From Erinaceus europaeus (Eukaryota; Chordata; Mammalia; Eulipotyphla; Erinaceidae), in NCBI RefSeq assembly GCF_950295315.1, contig NC_080177.1, positions 83,065,452-83,129,451 on the forward strand: a stretch of DNA of 64,000 bases, written 5' to 3'. Shown here one piece after another: positions 10,781 to 22,670 of this stretch (position 1 is the stretch's first letter; the number at the start of each line of letters is the position of its first letter). The translations under genes and the position numbers were made by a program. The notes below the pieces were generated by a model. The model was given only the letters and a program-made list of their open reading frames with translations, was not told where the DNA came from and searched no databases.

Positions 10781-12701
10781 ACAGTTTTGAGTCATATATG
10801 TTATCGAACACTATGCAAACTTAAATAGGCAAATGGACGTTTTTAGTATTACTTTTCTTCTTTTTCTTCCTTTCAGATTCTCTCTTGATCATTATCAGAT
10901 CTCCAAAGCGCACATCGTATTGCTTATGGATATTGGCAGACAATACCTTAAGTCCTTTGTTGCTGACTCTAGTGACACACATAATGAGAACATCTCTCAG
11001 CAGTAAAAGTTCCTTGGCATATGCTGCAGTGACGTAGGGGAGGCGGGAAGCAGTGGGATACAGTCTGAGGACCAGGAGCTTCAGGATGGTGCCCTGGTTG
11101 TCTCTGATAATAAGTGATTCTTTCTAGAAAGACAGGTGATAGTCGATACCCAAGTAGAGTGTTGAACTCATCCTGGTAAGCAGTGAGTGAGGAAACAGTA
11201 AACTGAAACTTGGTGTGTGTGTGGGGGGATATATTCAAGAATAAATGTTTCAAAGTTACTATGTTACTTGGTGTGGGGGTTATATATTCAAGAATAAATG
11301 TTGCAGTTACTATGTTACTGTCAGGAATTAATGTACTATAGTGACCACGATTCACTAAATATCACATTTCCTTTTAAAAATGTTTTAGCTTAGTCTTTGA
11401 TGTGAGTGACAGGTATACATATTTTGATATCACTTGGCTTTGTGAGATTTATGGATGAAACCAGAATTTGCCCAAAATAGCTGAGCAAATTTTCATGAAA
11501 TGACCCCATCCATGAGATTTAAGACATCGGTGTTATCGTGGCCAGCCATATGCAGAGAGACAATGTGCATTTGGAACATCTTAACACAGAAAAGACAGAA
11601 AGAATAAGCTTTATAGGAACATAAGCCTGACTCTGGGCACTGTCCCCTAGTGTCTGAGCACAAGCTGCCATAAGTTCTTCTGTGGCAGAAATGCTCAGAT
11701 TTTTCTAAGTCAGAAAAAAAAAATATCTTCAAACAGGAGATGGCGGTGTGAATAGGATATTAAAAAACAAAACGAAAACAGTATGGCATCTCCATTTTAA
11801 TAACACTAGTGGTGTATTGTAAAGAAAGTTCATGAAAGTAGTAGGTATTTGGGTTTCTAAAAATCAGTATTTCCAGTTAACTTCATGGACTAGCTTTATT
11901 ATTTCCAAAGAGTTGGGAACATATACACCATATACAAATACTGGGGCATTTTTATTTCATTTTCTCTCAAAGCAGACAAAAGAGACCAAAAAGCTTTTAT
12001 TAAATACAACAAATTTTTCCCCTCTAGTGGTAGTTTAAAAACATACTGTAATAAGGTCACGGAACTCTTCAGTTTAAATGCAATGGCATCACTGTAATAT
12101 ACCTGTATTATGAAGCACATTTCATTCAAAACCATTTTCTCCAGATTATTGTGATGAACACATAGCAAAGACTTGAGAGGGAATTCTGTAGTGAGAACCC
12201 TGACAAAGTCAACTAAAACAATGCCCTAAGTCAAGGCTCTGATAACAATAAATTGGATTAATGCTTATGTTTAGTACTCCTTAATATGGGATAGCTAGGG
12301 AAAATGATCAGCAGGATTCAGGATTCCACTAACCTCAGTTCTCAGCTGTGAGTTTTATGCAAGTCTGCAAATACAATAGTAGTATGTCTCGCTGAGTAGT
12401 TACCACTGTTACTAATTAACCAACCTCTGTAGGTTTATAACTTCTTGAACCTGCAGAAGATGCCGTTACTGTGTGGTTTTGTGGGAAGTCATGCAGTAAA
12501 TTAAAAATATTGCTGTTTCTATACTCCCAATGATATGTTTATTTCAGGTTTAAATCATTTTATATATAGTAGAGCCAGTGGGCAACCACAGCTGGCAAAA
12601 CGTGTGTTAGCCACTGCGACAACCTCAGTTCACCAAGAGCTGGGCGAACTTGCTTCCGCCACAAGCGAACAGCCAGTGGAGGACTCTTAAATGTATTTTT
12701 G
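10781..12701. other. Mostly unique sequence
   Basis: About 1.9 kb without recognisable SINE, L1 or LTR. It contains the tandem duplication at 11207-11314 and a CpG-containing segment at 12570-12690. Small open frames (10969-11355 minus, 11493-11732 minus) span the duplication or lack features, so no gene is called. Confidence 0.4.
11207..11314. repeat. Two-copy tandem duplication, about 51-57 bp
   Basis: Both units begin CTTGGTGTG, contain ATATTCAAGAATAAATGTT and end GTTACTATGTTA. The first unit carries a GT expansion. Confidence 0.85.
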
Positions 12702-12977
12702 TAAACTATTTATTTGTTCCCTTTTGTTGCCCTTGTTTTGTTGTTATAGTTATTATTGTTATTGATGTCATTGTTGTTGGATAGGACAGAGAGAAATGAA
12801 GAGAGGAGGGAAAGACAGAGAGGGGGAGAGAAAGACAGACACCTGCAGACCTGCTTCACTGTCTGTGAAGTGACCCCCCTGCAGGTGGGGAGCTGGGGGC
12901 TCAACCCGGGATCCTTAGGCCAGTCCTTGTGATTCTCGCCACATGCGCTTAACCCACTGTGCTACCGACTGACTCTC
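12702..12977 (-). mobile_element. SINE-A copy
   Basis: Full length on the minus strand; plus-strand TTCCCTTTTGTTGCCCTTG tail, GGATAGGACAGAGAGAAATG, CCTGCAGACCTGCTTCACTG, and a head ending GTGCTACCGACTGACTCTC. Confidence 0.95.
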
Positions 12978-13279
12978 ATTTTCTTGATTTTAAAGTTACA
13001 CTGGTTTTGATATAAACACCTCACCTTTTCCATACTCCACTGCCTTGGATGCAATTTCTGCAATATTTGAAACATTTGAACTTAAGGATAGAAGTCAGGA
13101 GAATAAGGAAGTACAAATGTGAAGACATAGTGAGTGTCGAGTTGATTACTAATAATTCATTTTTTCAACACCCTTGCAAAGTAGACTTCCACTCTGACTT
13201 CTGTCTTGGGGGTTTTAAACGAATCTCTAAGCCTATTGAATTTTCTAAACTTCTAAGCAAGCAAGAAAAATAATTAATT

Positions 13280-13476
13280 TTTAAAAAAAATTCTTTATTA
13301 TTGGATAGGAAAGAGAGAAATTGAGAAGGGAGGGGGAGGTAGAGAGGGAGAGAGACAGACAGACACCTGCAGCCCTGCTTCACTGCTTCCCCCCTGCAGG
13401 TGGGGAGCTGGGGGCTTGAACCCAGGTCCTTGTGTTTATGTACTATGTGTGCTGTGTGCGTCATCGCCCAGCCCCC
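13280..13476 (-). mobile_element. SINE-B copy, core deletion
   Basis: Typical SINE-B, but the AAGCTTCACAAGTGG inverted motif is reduced to CTGCTTCCCCCCTGCAG. The tail is poly-A, seen as TTTTTAAAAAAAATTCTTT. Confidence 0.9.
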
Positions 13477-13700
13477 TCCTAAAATCTTTCTGTTCTATAA
13501 AATAAAGTACAAAAATAAAATAAATGTTTAAAAAGAAAAATTCACACTTTGTACCTGTGGGATAGTTATAACCTGGTTGCTTGTCACATAAGCATAATCT
13601 CATGCCGCTCTAAAATTGCTATAACGCTTTGAGTCCCAAGTTCAACCTTAGGTTTCTATATCTTAGTGGTTTCTCTGTCTTCAAACATAGAAAATTGTAT

Positions 13701-13950
13701 GGCCGGGGGCGGGTGGTGGTGCACCAGGTTAAGTGCACATAATACTAAGTGCAAGGACACACTCAAGGAAGCCGGTTCGAGCCCCTGCTCCCCACTGCGG
13801 AGTTTCACAAGCGGTGAGGCAGATCAACAGGTGTCTATCTTTTTCTCCCTCTATCTCCCCTCCCCTCCCAATTTCTCTCTGTCCTATCCAAATAAATACA
13901 TAAATAAATAGTCGCCAAAAGTGGTGGATTTATAATGCCAGCATCATGCC
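13701..13950 (+). mobile_element. SINE with SINE-B head and SINE-A body, plus diverged module
   Basis: Head GGGCGGGTGGTGGTGCACC, B box CCGGTTCGAGCCCC, tail TCCTATCCAAATAAATACAT. It is followed by AGTCGCCAAAAGTGGTGG, which resembles the start of the 3' module seen at 53982. Confidence 0.8.
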
Positions 13951-14164
13951 AATTATACGGCTTCTAGCACTACTAATCTAGTATAGTCTGACTCCCCACA
14001 ACAGAGACGTTGTTTTATAATAACCCATCTGTGATAGGGTTTAAACCCTCACTTTCTACATATCTTTTATAATTATTGATTTTTATTCTTTTATTTCAAA
14101 TTTATATTCTTACTATATAGCAAAACACATATAGTGAGAGTGTTATTTAAAACAAATCTAGAAT

Positions 14165-14310
14165 AAAGAGCTATGGAGCGAACTCATCTAAATAGTATGC
14201 CTGCTTCACCATGCACAGGATTTAGAGTTTAAGTTCTAGCCAGCCCCAGGCTCCCAAATGGAGCCAATTTTGCTGTGATATCATTTCCTCTCTGTCTTTC
14301 TGCCTGAAAA
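14165..14310 (+). mobile_element. SINE-E-like old copy
   Basis: ATGCCTGCTTCACCATGCACAGG and CTCTCTGTCTTTCTGCCTG match the SINE-E head and CT-rich part with many substitutions. Confidence 0.55.
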
Positions 14311-14867
14311 CCACAGACAAACAACAGAAGGAAAGTCAGCTTAACTGAGAGCAGTAAAGTCCCAGTAAAAACAAACACATTCTATTTAAATTTAAGAGTA
14401 TTTCAAAGAGAACACTACAATCTATTTTATAATCAAAGACAATGTTTTAGAAAATAGCCTACTGAATTATAACCATATTTAACTTTCAGAAGTGAAGAGT
14501 CAAAGTAGGTGATCATGATCAATAGCAGTGAAATTAGACAGAAAATGCAAAATAATACTATTTAGTACCATTGTTAATTGGGTCCTAATGTTCTATTATA
14601 ATGGTACCTTCTCTATTTGGCGGTCTATAGATGGTATTTTTGTGTCCTGCAGAATAGTAAATCCTTAAGGTGATTTATTTACATGCGTGGTTTATAATGA
14701 TCCTTATGTCGAACATAATTCAGTGGATGTTATCCTGACAAAAGGAGACATCTTGCAATCTGTCTTGTTGTTATTCATTTGTGTGTTTTATTTTGCTTTG
14801 TGAGTCTAGAACTTTGCATCTGGGAAATTTTGCTGCTCCTTGCCCAACTTTTTGATTCCCTTTTACT
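14311..14867. other. Unique AT-rich sequence
   Basis: No signature seen. Confidence 0.4.
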
Positions 14868-15013
14868 TCAGGGAAAGAGTGAGGGAAGAAGAATGAGAGA
14901 GAAAGAAAGAGTGCCAGGGTGTCTGTGCCTACTGTGTGTGGGCCAGGACTAAGCCCAGGACCTCCCTGCACATAGCAAATTACAGCCCCTATCAAGTCAA
15001 CTCTCAGCCCTGT
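14868..15013 (-). mobile_element. Old tRNA-derived SINE (D/E-like)
   Basis: GGAAAGAGTGAGGGAAGAAG, GAGAGAAAGAAAGAGTGCC, ACTAAGCCCAGGACCTCCC and a final AGTCAACTCTCAGCCCT resemble a minus-strand SINE with a decayed B box. Confidence 0.55.
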
Positions 15014-15579
15014 CCTGAAATCTGATTACATAACTGTAAGTTGCGCCCTATTGACTTTGCTGACGTTTCCAACCACGATGTTAACCTCAGCCTTTGTAGT
15101 ATGCGGCCTTATGGGAAGAACTGACTGCAGATTACTATTATGACACTCCCAGTTCTAGACAGGTTGCCGATTTTCCCATTGCCTCCCGCTATCTGAGATA
15201 GAAAGATTGATTTGGCTCCCACAACATAAACCACAGAAAGTTTTGTCACTCCTAGCTTTATTTATCTAACATTGTCTGCCTCCCTACAAGGGAGAAATTG
15301 TTTTATATCACCCTGTCTGTTATAGGACCTAAGCTCTAATTCGCTGGTGTTAGAAGTTTCATCAAGCTTTGTGGAAAGTTATAATCTCTTTGACCCAATT
15401 TATCATAGTGACGTGAACACCCTTTCACAGTTTCCTCACCCAGAGTTCAGACTTCTATAGTTTAGGATTATCTTCTTCCTATCAATTTTTTTTTCCCAAA
15501 ATGATGGAAGGTAGAGAACATCTCAAATAAAAGAAAAGAACAGTGGATACAAGAGGAAAGGGATTTTTAATTTCTGTTT
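15014..15579. other. Unclassified, contains one member of a diverged repeat pair
   Basis: 15250-15350 resembles 13955-14065: both have CT(G/A)CCTCCC-like text, then GTTTTATA(T/A)(C/A)A(C/A)CC(T/A)(G/T)TCTG and a block ending in T(A)GGACCTAAGCTCT-like sequence. The family is not identified. Confidence 0.4.
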
Positions 15580-15690
15580 TTTAAATTAGTGGTTTTATAT
15601 TGACTTACAAAATGATGAGATAACAGGGATAGAATTCCACACGGTCCCCACCATCAGAGTTCTCTTTTCCTATTCCCTTCAAAATAAGTT
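15580..15690 (-). mobile_element. Short L1-tail fragment (older subtype)
   Basis: The plus strand reads TTAGTGGTTTTATATTGACTTAC, GATGAGATAACAGGGATAG and CCCCACCATCAGAGTTCTC, the terminal part of the L1 3' region. Confidence 0.7.
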
Positions 15691-16574
15691 ACCTCCTCAC
15701 ACAACTAAACAACCACAAAGGGAACAATCAAATATCCCACCCTTGGCTATATTCAACTGAAGGTTTCCGGACAACAGCCCCATAAATCGACATTATAAGC
15801 AAATATGCGTTTCTTCCTATTGTTGCCTTAAAATAGAAACAAGCATCAATTTTAAAGGGGCTTTAAATTTTGTTTCTTCTGCATTGCTGACTGGTATTTA
15901 TCTCTAAACAATAAATGTTAGCACTGTCGTTAAAACCTCCATCTGGCCCCTAAAATAGAGTTTTCCTTAAGGAGCCTTTGAGCACATAGCTAAACTGTCT
16001 GTCCCAGTGCACTTTGATTACAGGCATGCTCAGGAACTAGCTTGTCTGCACTGGGAATGTGCAGGAGGACTGCTGAGTGACTTTGGACCTGATCGGTTTT
16101 TATCACTGGTACCTACTTATTCAGGCTCCTTCACCATTACAGATGACTAGGTTTACAGTTTCCTGAATTACTCTAGAAAGAAGAAAGCAACTCCAAGCTG
16201 AACACTTGTCTGGAATATTATGTTACATAAAAAAAAAAAAAGCTAGTTGCCTGAGGTTAATGGCCTAAGACAATTCTGAGACTCCATTAACGAAGCCTAA
16301 GTACTGTTACCCAACAGAGAAGACTGATGTGTGTAAGAACACGTATGTATGTGTGTCTGTATAACTTATGTGTAATATATATATATTTAATGATAGTACA
16401 GTTTTGGTAGCCATCATTAAAAAGATAGGTGCAGAATATATGTATTCTCTAAGGTTTTATGTGAATTTACCAGTGCTTGGCATTTCAAATAATTGAATAA
16501 TCAGAATGAGATCGACTATGTATGTGTTAATGCATTCTGACCTGTATTTAGACCTTTACAAAATGTCTTTATCA
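15691..16574. other. Unique sequence
   Basis: A12 at about 16230-16241 and (TA)n at 16374-16385 are the only low-complexity parts. No gene recognised. Confidence 0.4.
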
Positions 16575-16701
16575 TAGACTGGATTGTGCACCTAGGTGAG
16601 TGCAGATGTTAACATGCTCAAGGGTCCTGGTTCGAGCCACACCCCACCCTTCAACTACATGCTGAAGCTTCATGATCTGTGAAGCAGGGCTGCAGGAGTC
16701 A

Positions 16702-16740
<39 letters not shown>

Positions 16741-16838
16741 TCCCTCTCTCCCTCTCTCTCTCTCTCTCTCCCTATCTCTCTCCCCCCTGCTTTCTCAATA
16801 TCTGTCTGCTCTATCAAGTAAAATAAAGAGGAAAAAAG
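16575..16838 (+). mobile_element. SINE-B copy with long (CT)n
   Basis: Head ACTGGATTGTGCACCTAGG and B box CCTGGTTCGAGCC. The CT-rich segment is expanded at about 16704-16780. Tail ATCAAGTAAAATAAAGAGG. Confidence 0.9.
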
Positions 16839-16929
16839 AAATATAAATATGGCCTTGCATAAGTTAAATTTGTAGATCTGGAATGAGTCCTGCCAACAAA
16901 TATGTAATTATATTGTAGGATAAATGAAT

Positions 16930-17090
16930 AGCCCAGGATGTGGTGTAGAGAATGAAGTGCTCGACTTAGATGCTTGGAGTTCTGAGCCTGACCCCAGGAT
17001 TTGCATATGCCAGAATGCTGCTTGTTCTCTCCTTCTACTGCTCTCTCAGTTAATCACTCATAATCAATCAATCAAAAGATAAAGATAAAT
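16930..17090 (+). mobile_element. SINE-C/D-like copy
   Basis: GATGTGGTGTAGAGAATGAAG, CTTGGAGTTCTGAGCCTGACC and TTCTCTCCTTCTACTGCTC, with tail AATCAATCAATCAAAAGAT. Confidence 0.65.
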
Positions 17091-17183
17091 GATGTTGTCA
17101 CACAGTCATACTTAAAAACCGCTGTTTTAAGAGTTTGATGGAAATTCCGATACTATAATGAAATTTACATCTATGTTCTACTT

Positions 17184-17420
17184 TTTAAAATTTTCTTTAT
17201 GTCACCAAGCTGGGCCTCAGTGCTGGCACTATGAACTCACAGCTTCTGGTGGCCATTTTTTCCTTTTTTTTTTTTCTATTTTATTTGAAATTTGGAAGGA
17301 CAGAGAGAAATTGAAAGGGAAGGGGAGATTGTGAGGGAGAGATCTGTTTCACCACTCATGAAGCATCCTCCCAGCAGATAGGTATATTCTGTACCTGACC
17401 ATGCAACTTGTGGGGCCTCT
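17184..17420 (-). mobile_element. Diverged SINE-B with 3' module
   Basis: Plus-strand order: module (CTGGGCCTCAGTGCTGGCAC to GGTGGCCATTTTT, about 17207-17260), poly-T, GGAAGGACAGAGAGAAATTG, CACCACTCATGAAGC. The head end is decayed. Confidence 0.75.
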
Positions 17421-17657
17421 ACTTTGAGCCAAACAGATTCAATCTTATCTCTAAGTGCTAAGACAAAACTTCCATGTGAAGAGTATATAGGCTGTCATCT
17501 CAATGTTCCTGTCACATGTAAGAGAAGGAACATCCACTCATAAATATCTCCTTACGAAGGACTGAGAAAGATGACCAAAATTCTACTTCTTCCTTATCAT
17601 TTGAAAATAAACAGAAAAATTCATATTCTTATACTCACAAAAGACTTCACACATTCT

Positions 17658-17948
17658 TCTTTTTCTTTTTAAATATTTATTTATTTATTTCTTCCCTTTT
17701 GTTGTCCTTGTTGTTTTATTGTTGTAGTTATTATTGTTGTTGTTATTGATGTTGTCATTGTTGGATAGGACAGAGAGAAATGGAGAGAGGAGGGGAAGAG
17801 AAAGATAGACACCTACAGACTTGCTTCACTGCTTGTGAAGTGACTCCTCTGCAGGTGGAGAGCCAGGGACTCAAACTGGGATCCTTAGGCCAGTCCTTGC
17901 ACTTTGTGCCATGTGTTCTTAACCTGTTGCGCTACCCGCTGACTCTCT
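17658..17948 (-). mobile_element. SINE-A copy with target duplication
   Basis: Full-length minus copy flanked by GACTTCACACATTCT at 17643-17657 and 17949-17963 (15 bp, perfect). Confidence 0.97.
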
Positions 17949-18129
17949 GACTTCACACATTCTATCTGAAAACCACTGTCAACACAATCCATTCAAATGA
18001 AAGCCCTTAGCTAGACCATTTTCTCTCTTGATCCTTTAGATTAACCTTATGCTATGGTCCTGATGGGTACATCTTAGGACTGATCATTGGCCTTAGACTA
18101 GGTTCATTATCTCAAACTCACTTATTATT

Positions 18130-18316
18130 TGTGCAAGGGGTCAAGTAAAGCATACCTGTGTAATATCGTTAATGTACACAGACCCTGGTTCAAGACTCTG
18201 GTCTCTATCTTCAGGGGGAAGTACCAGATGCTGTGAAAAGCAATGCTGCAGGTTTCTCTCTTTTTTTTCTCTCTCCTCTTCCCTCTCAATTTCTTTTGCT
18301 ATCTAATTAAAAGAAA
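18130..18316 (+). mobile_element. Diverged SINE-B copy
   Basis: GTCAAGTAAAGCATACCTG, CCCTGGTTCAAGACTCTGG, CAGGGGGAAGTACC, CT-rich part and tail ATCTAATTAAAAGAAAAG. Confidence 0.8.
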
Positions 18317-18990
18317 AGGGCTGTGTGGAAATTGTGGCTAGCTTTTGAAGAGGTAGGAGAAAATTTATTCTTCACTATGTATGCATGCACAGTCATTATA
18401 CTTGATCGAGTCTCCTTCTAGTCATAGGATCTCTTAAGGTATCTTCCTAATATATATAGTCCCATTCATATTATTCCTCATGAAGTTATATTTACTAGTG
18501 GAAAAAAATCTGCTTTCCTAATTTTTTTTTTGTAGAAACAAAAGGAGGCTAAGTAAATTATTTGTTTCATTGTGGACTCATTATTTTAGAGTTACCAAGT
18601 TCAGGCCTATTGGTCCAGTATGTACACCACATGCACTCTGGTGGGAGCTGAGGATGAAAATATAGGGGTATCCAACTCACACTTGGTAGATGTTTTTTAA
18701 GTAAATTGGAATGTGAATAGGCCAGTTTCTCAGATCATGGGGTTATTGACTATACTTTCATATGTTAAATTTGTCATCAAACTTAACATTTAAACCCAAT
18801 TTCTTTCTCCAAAAGGCTGACATTGATCTATGTCCTCATTAACTCCTATTTTTTCCCTACTATAATAAAATATTCACTAATTTGGGGGTCTTCCTTGAAA
18901 CCTTTATGTCAAATCAAAATCAAACCGTCTTGTCCAGGTGTTCTGTTTTCCATCATAATTTCCCATTAAAGTACTCATTTGTCTTTCTTT
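18317..18990. other. Unique AT-rich sequence
   Basis: No feature seen beyond short poly-A and poly-T runs. Confidence 0.4.
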
Positions 18991-19070
18991 CATCCTTCCT
19001 TCTATCCTTCCTTCCTTCCTTCCTTCCTTCCTTCCTTCCTTCCTTCCTTCCTTCCTTCCTTCCTTCCTTT
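18991..19070. repeat. (TTCC)n microsatellite on a SINE tail
   Basis: About 16 units of TTCC adjoin the 3' (A-tail) side of the minus-strand SINE at 19071, so the tetranucleotide on the SINE strand is (GGAA)n, most simply derived from its A-rich tail. Confidence 0.93.
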
Positions 19071-19264
19071 CTTGGATAGACACAGAGAGAGGAATTGAGA
19101 GGGGAGGGGAAGACAGAGAAGGAGAGAGATAGAGAGATACCTGCAGTCCTGCTTCACCACTTGTGAAGCTTTCCCCCTGCAACTGGGGACCAGGGAAATG
19201 AGCCTGTGTCCTTGTGCCCTGTGATGTGCGTGCTCAGCCAGGTGCACCGCTGTCTGGCCCCCCC
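19071..19264 (-). mobile_element. SINE-B copy
   Basis: TTGGATAGACACAGAGAGAGG, CTTCACCACTTGTGAAGCTTTC and a head ending TGTCTGGCCCCCCC. Its 3' tail is replaced by (GGAA)n. Confidence 0.93.
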
Positions 19265-19401
19265 ATTTGCCTTTTTCTATTTGCTTACCCCACATATCCT
19301 CTCACTCAAATGCTAGCTCCATGAAGTGGCTTAGTGTCAATCATATGTCACTGCTATATCCCTAAAACACAGAGTGATTATGATTTTTAGTATTTAAAAC
19401 T

Positions 19402-19571
19402 ATTTTATTTATTTATTTAGTGCAAGAGTGATACAGACATGTAGATGGAAAGACAGAGTCCGGAGCACTGCTCAGCTTTGGCTAGTGGTGGTGCTGGGAA
19501 CTGAACCTGGAACCTGAGACCCTCAGGCATGGAAGTCTTTTTAAGAGTCATTATTCTAGCTCCCCAGCCCT
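19402..19571 (-). mobile_element. SINE-D copy
   Basis: Minus-strand AGGGCTGGGGAGCTAGAATAA, GCCTGAGGGTCTCAGGTTCC, CCAGCACCACCACTAGCC, with A-rich tail at TATTTATTTATTTAG. Confidence 0.9.
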
Positions 19572-19803
19572 GATTCTTAACATTTTATGAGAACCACATA
19601 ATAGGTGCTTAGTAAAGTGAGATTAATTAAACACATAGACAGTTTTCCAAAGATTATCTAATTGCATTTAAACTTGGACTATGACAACAGCTTCAGCTTT
19701 ATTTTAAATTAACATCTAGGTCAGTTAGTTTTTATTAGTGATTAATTCGCTTTTCCTACAAGAAAACTGGCCAGCAGGTAATTTGCTCCTTAGAAATCTG
19801 AAG

Positions 19804-20207
19804 ATCAGGGAGCTGGACAGTAGCACATTGGGTTAAGAGCACATGGTGCGAAGTGCAAGGGCCACTCTAAGGATCCCGGTTCAGGCCCCCGGCTCCCCAC
19901 CTCCAGGGGGTCACTTCACAAAAGGTGAAGCAGATCTGCAGGTGTCTGTCTTTCTCTCCTCCTCTCTGTCTTCCCCTCCTCTCTCTATTTCTCTCTGCTC
20001 TATCCAGCAACAACAACAGCTATGACAACAATAACAGCTACAAGTGCAACAAAGGCAACAAAATCGGCAAAATGGCCTCCAGGAGCAGTGCATTCATAGT
20101 GCAGGAACCCAGTCCCAGCGAAAACCCTGGAGGCAGAAAGAAAGAAAGAAAGAAAGAGAGAAAGAAAGAGAAAGAGAGAGAGAAGAGAGAGAGAAGAGAG
20201 AAAGAAG
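19804..20207 (+). mobile_element. Long SINE-A with 3' module and target duplication
   Basis: A SINE-A body is followed by AAAATGGCCTCCAGGAGCAG to AAACCCTGGAGGCAG (about 20070-20136), then a (GAAA)n/(GA)n tail. The flanking repeat GAAATCTGAAG occurs at 19793-19803 and 20208-20218. The duplication lies outside the module, so body, module and tail were inserted as one unit. Confidence 0.95.
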
Positions 20208-20218
20208 GAAATCTGAAG

Positions 20219-20814
20219 TGTGAAATCAGAGTGAGTACCCCTTTAATATATTCATGGCTGACAGTCCCTGAACAATTAGTGCCACATAAAATATTTACTT
20301 TCATGAACTCAAATTAAATAAAGGAGAAATATCAATAGCTCTTGTTGTAGCCTCCCGCAAGGAAATCATTAACCATATTTGGAATACCATCTCACACTTT
20401 TAAAGCTAAACAGAGGAAAATAGTAGGCAAGAAGATATTTGACCTGAAGATATTCTTAAATTAATTGATAACACAAATCAAAAATTCTTGATGCCAGAGT
20501 GTGCCTCCACAATTTTAGAGAACACTGATGATAGAGTAAATTTTCACTATTTTGAGGAGGATAGTTTCATTTCTATTCAAAAGCAAAGCTGTTATGCCAA
20601 CCTGTGAGAAAATAAGCCTTGCATGCATTGTTTCCTGAGAAATTAACTCCTGAAGGTTTTATTTCTTGATTTGTTTTTCTTTCTTACTGTATATGTTCAA
20701 ACAAAAAGACAAACATATTTGAGAACTATATTTTTATATCCACACCTGTGTTTTCACCTGTATTCAAGGTCCCTTATGACCCCCTCACCCCATAATCATC
20801 ATCATTCTTTTATA
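20219..20814. other. Unique sequence
   Basis: No recognised repeat or coding signal. Confidence 0.4.
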
Positions 20815-21166
20815 ATTTTATTAGTGATTTAATAATTATTAACAAGATGATAAGATAACAGGGGTACAATTCCACACAGTTCCCACCACCAGAGTTCCAT
20901 GTCCCATCCCCTTCCATTGGAAGCTTGTCTGCTCTTTATCCCTCTGGGAGCAAGGACCAAAATTCTTTATTGGGTGCAGAAGGTGGGAGCTCTGGCTTCT
21001 GTCATTGCTTCTCCATTGGACATGGGTGTTGGCAGGTGGATCCACACCCCCAGCCTGTGTCTGTCTGTCCCTAGTGGGGCAGGGCTCTGGGGAGGGGAGG
21101 CTCCAGGACACACGGGTGAGGGTGTCTGCCCAGGAAAGTCTGGATGGTGTCATGGCAGCATCTTAA
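20815..21166 (-). mobile_element. L1-tail element, older subtype
   Basis: Plus-strand ATTTAATAATTATTAACAAG, GATAACAGGGGTACAATTCC, GTGTCTGTCTGTCCCTAGTG and GTGTCATGGCAGCATCT. Truncated on its 5' side at about 21166. Confidence 0.85.
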
Positions 21167-22468
21167 TCTAAGAAGCAGTGTGGGTATTATTTATTTTTTA
21201 GTTTCTCTGTTTCAATTTTTACTAATTATAAAATAATTAAAATTAAATAAAGGAAAACCTGGTTCTAAATTGGAAGCAAAGGGCCTTGGTTGGAAAACTC
21301 AAAATTAAAAGACTCCTAGAGACATGTAAATAAAAGGAAGACAGTGAAAGAGAAAATGAAATTCATCCCTCATAAAAATTTTGCGGTTAAACAAGTAAAT
21401 GCTTATAAGTCCAATCAATTTTATTACTAATAAGAGAAAAAGAAATATAACCTAAATAATTAAAATTTAATAGCATTATATCTTTAAATTTTGGTTGTTT
21501 TTAATTTAATTTCTAGTTTCATTGAAATTATTTTCATTCTTAATATTTTGGTTATAATTAAATTAATTCTTAAAATGAAAAAATTAAGAATATCTTATTT
21601 AGAACTCAAAATTTTCTCTCACTTGTCAAAACAATGTATTCAAGATTTTGTAATAGTGACCAGATTTGCAGATAACCCAATCATTGCAATAATATCTCAA
21701 TAAATTCTTGATCATAAAATGATTTTTATTTAACTAAAAGGACTTTTTTTCTTAAGACAGACATATTGGTTGATGATTATGTTTCCATTAAGTTAAAGTC
21801 AATTACTAACTGATCAAAACTGCTTTTAAATTAATTTCGATGTTGTGTTATAAACCGACTTAGCCTTTAACAACAAAACAAAAATGGAGACGATGAGGTC
21901 TCTCAGTGGTTATCATGAACACATGCTAAATCGATGTTTTTTATGTTTTTTTTCCCAGACCGTACATAATTTGATGTAGGACATGTGAACTTCTGTATTT
22001 CATCCTTTGAGCTAGGCAGAAACAGTGCCATGAATGTAGGAGGTCTCTGTTACCCTTGTTGAAGATGATGTTTCTCTCCCAAGAATGTGCTTATCACAGA
22101 TAAGCATTTGTATTGATTAGAACATGCTCACAGCTTATGGTCAATACCTGAACATTGTTACACTTGATCTTAGGATCAAATATGAGACAATTCTAATGAA
22201 GATTAAGCGAATTCTGACTGATTAAGTAAATTCCTTAAAGGCAAATGGTTAATCGTAGGGCTAAAGTCACACATCAGTTGCTTTATTTTCTTCTTAAAGC
22301 AAAGCTTCTCAGCAGGAAGCTTTCTCCTCTCCTTTTTTCTTTTTTTTTTTCCCTGATATGGTCCAAATAATATGTTTTTATGTGTTTCAGTGAACAGTAA
22401 AGGCACAGAGAATGCCTGTTCTCCATCTGTTTTTGTTGTGCACTTTGCCTAACAAAAATTCTATAGTC
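21167..22468. other. AT-rich unique sequence
   Basis: About 1.3 kb. 21200-21740 is strongly AT-rich and includes an open frame of 70 codons (21491) of low-complexity hydrophobic composition, judged chance. 21883-21945 faintly resembles a SINE-D head. Confidence 0.4.
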
Positions 22469-22670
22469 AGGGTTGGATGATGGTACACCTGGTTGGGTGT
22501 ACATGTTACAATGCACAAGGACCCAGGTTCAAGCCCCCAGTCCCCATCTGCAGGGGGGGAGCTTTGCAAGTGGTGAAGCAGGGCTGCAGGTGTCTCTCCA
22601 TCTCCCTTTCTATCATTCTCTTCCCTCTTGATTTCTGGCTGCTTCTATCCAGTAAATAAATAAAAATTAA
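22469..22670 (+). mobile_element. SINE-B copy
   Basis: Head GGTTGGATGATGGTACACC and tail TCTATCCAGTAAATAAATAA. Flanks AATTCTATAG and AATTCCATAG look like a target duplication with one change. Confidence 0.95.

Noticed and set aside
11207..11314. Possible CRISPR-like direct repeats
   Set aside because: Only two tandem units without spacers, in a vertebrate genome.
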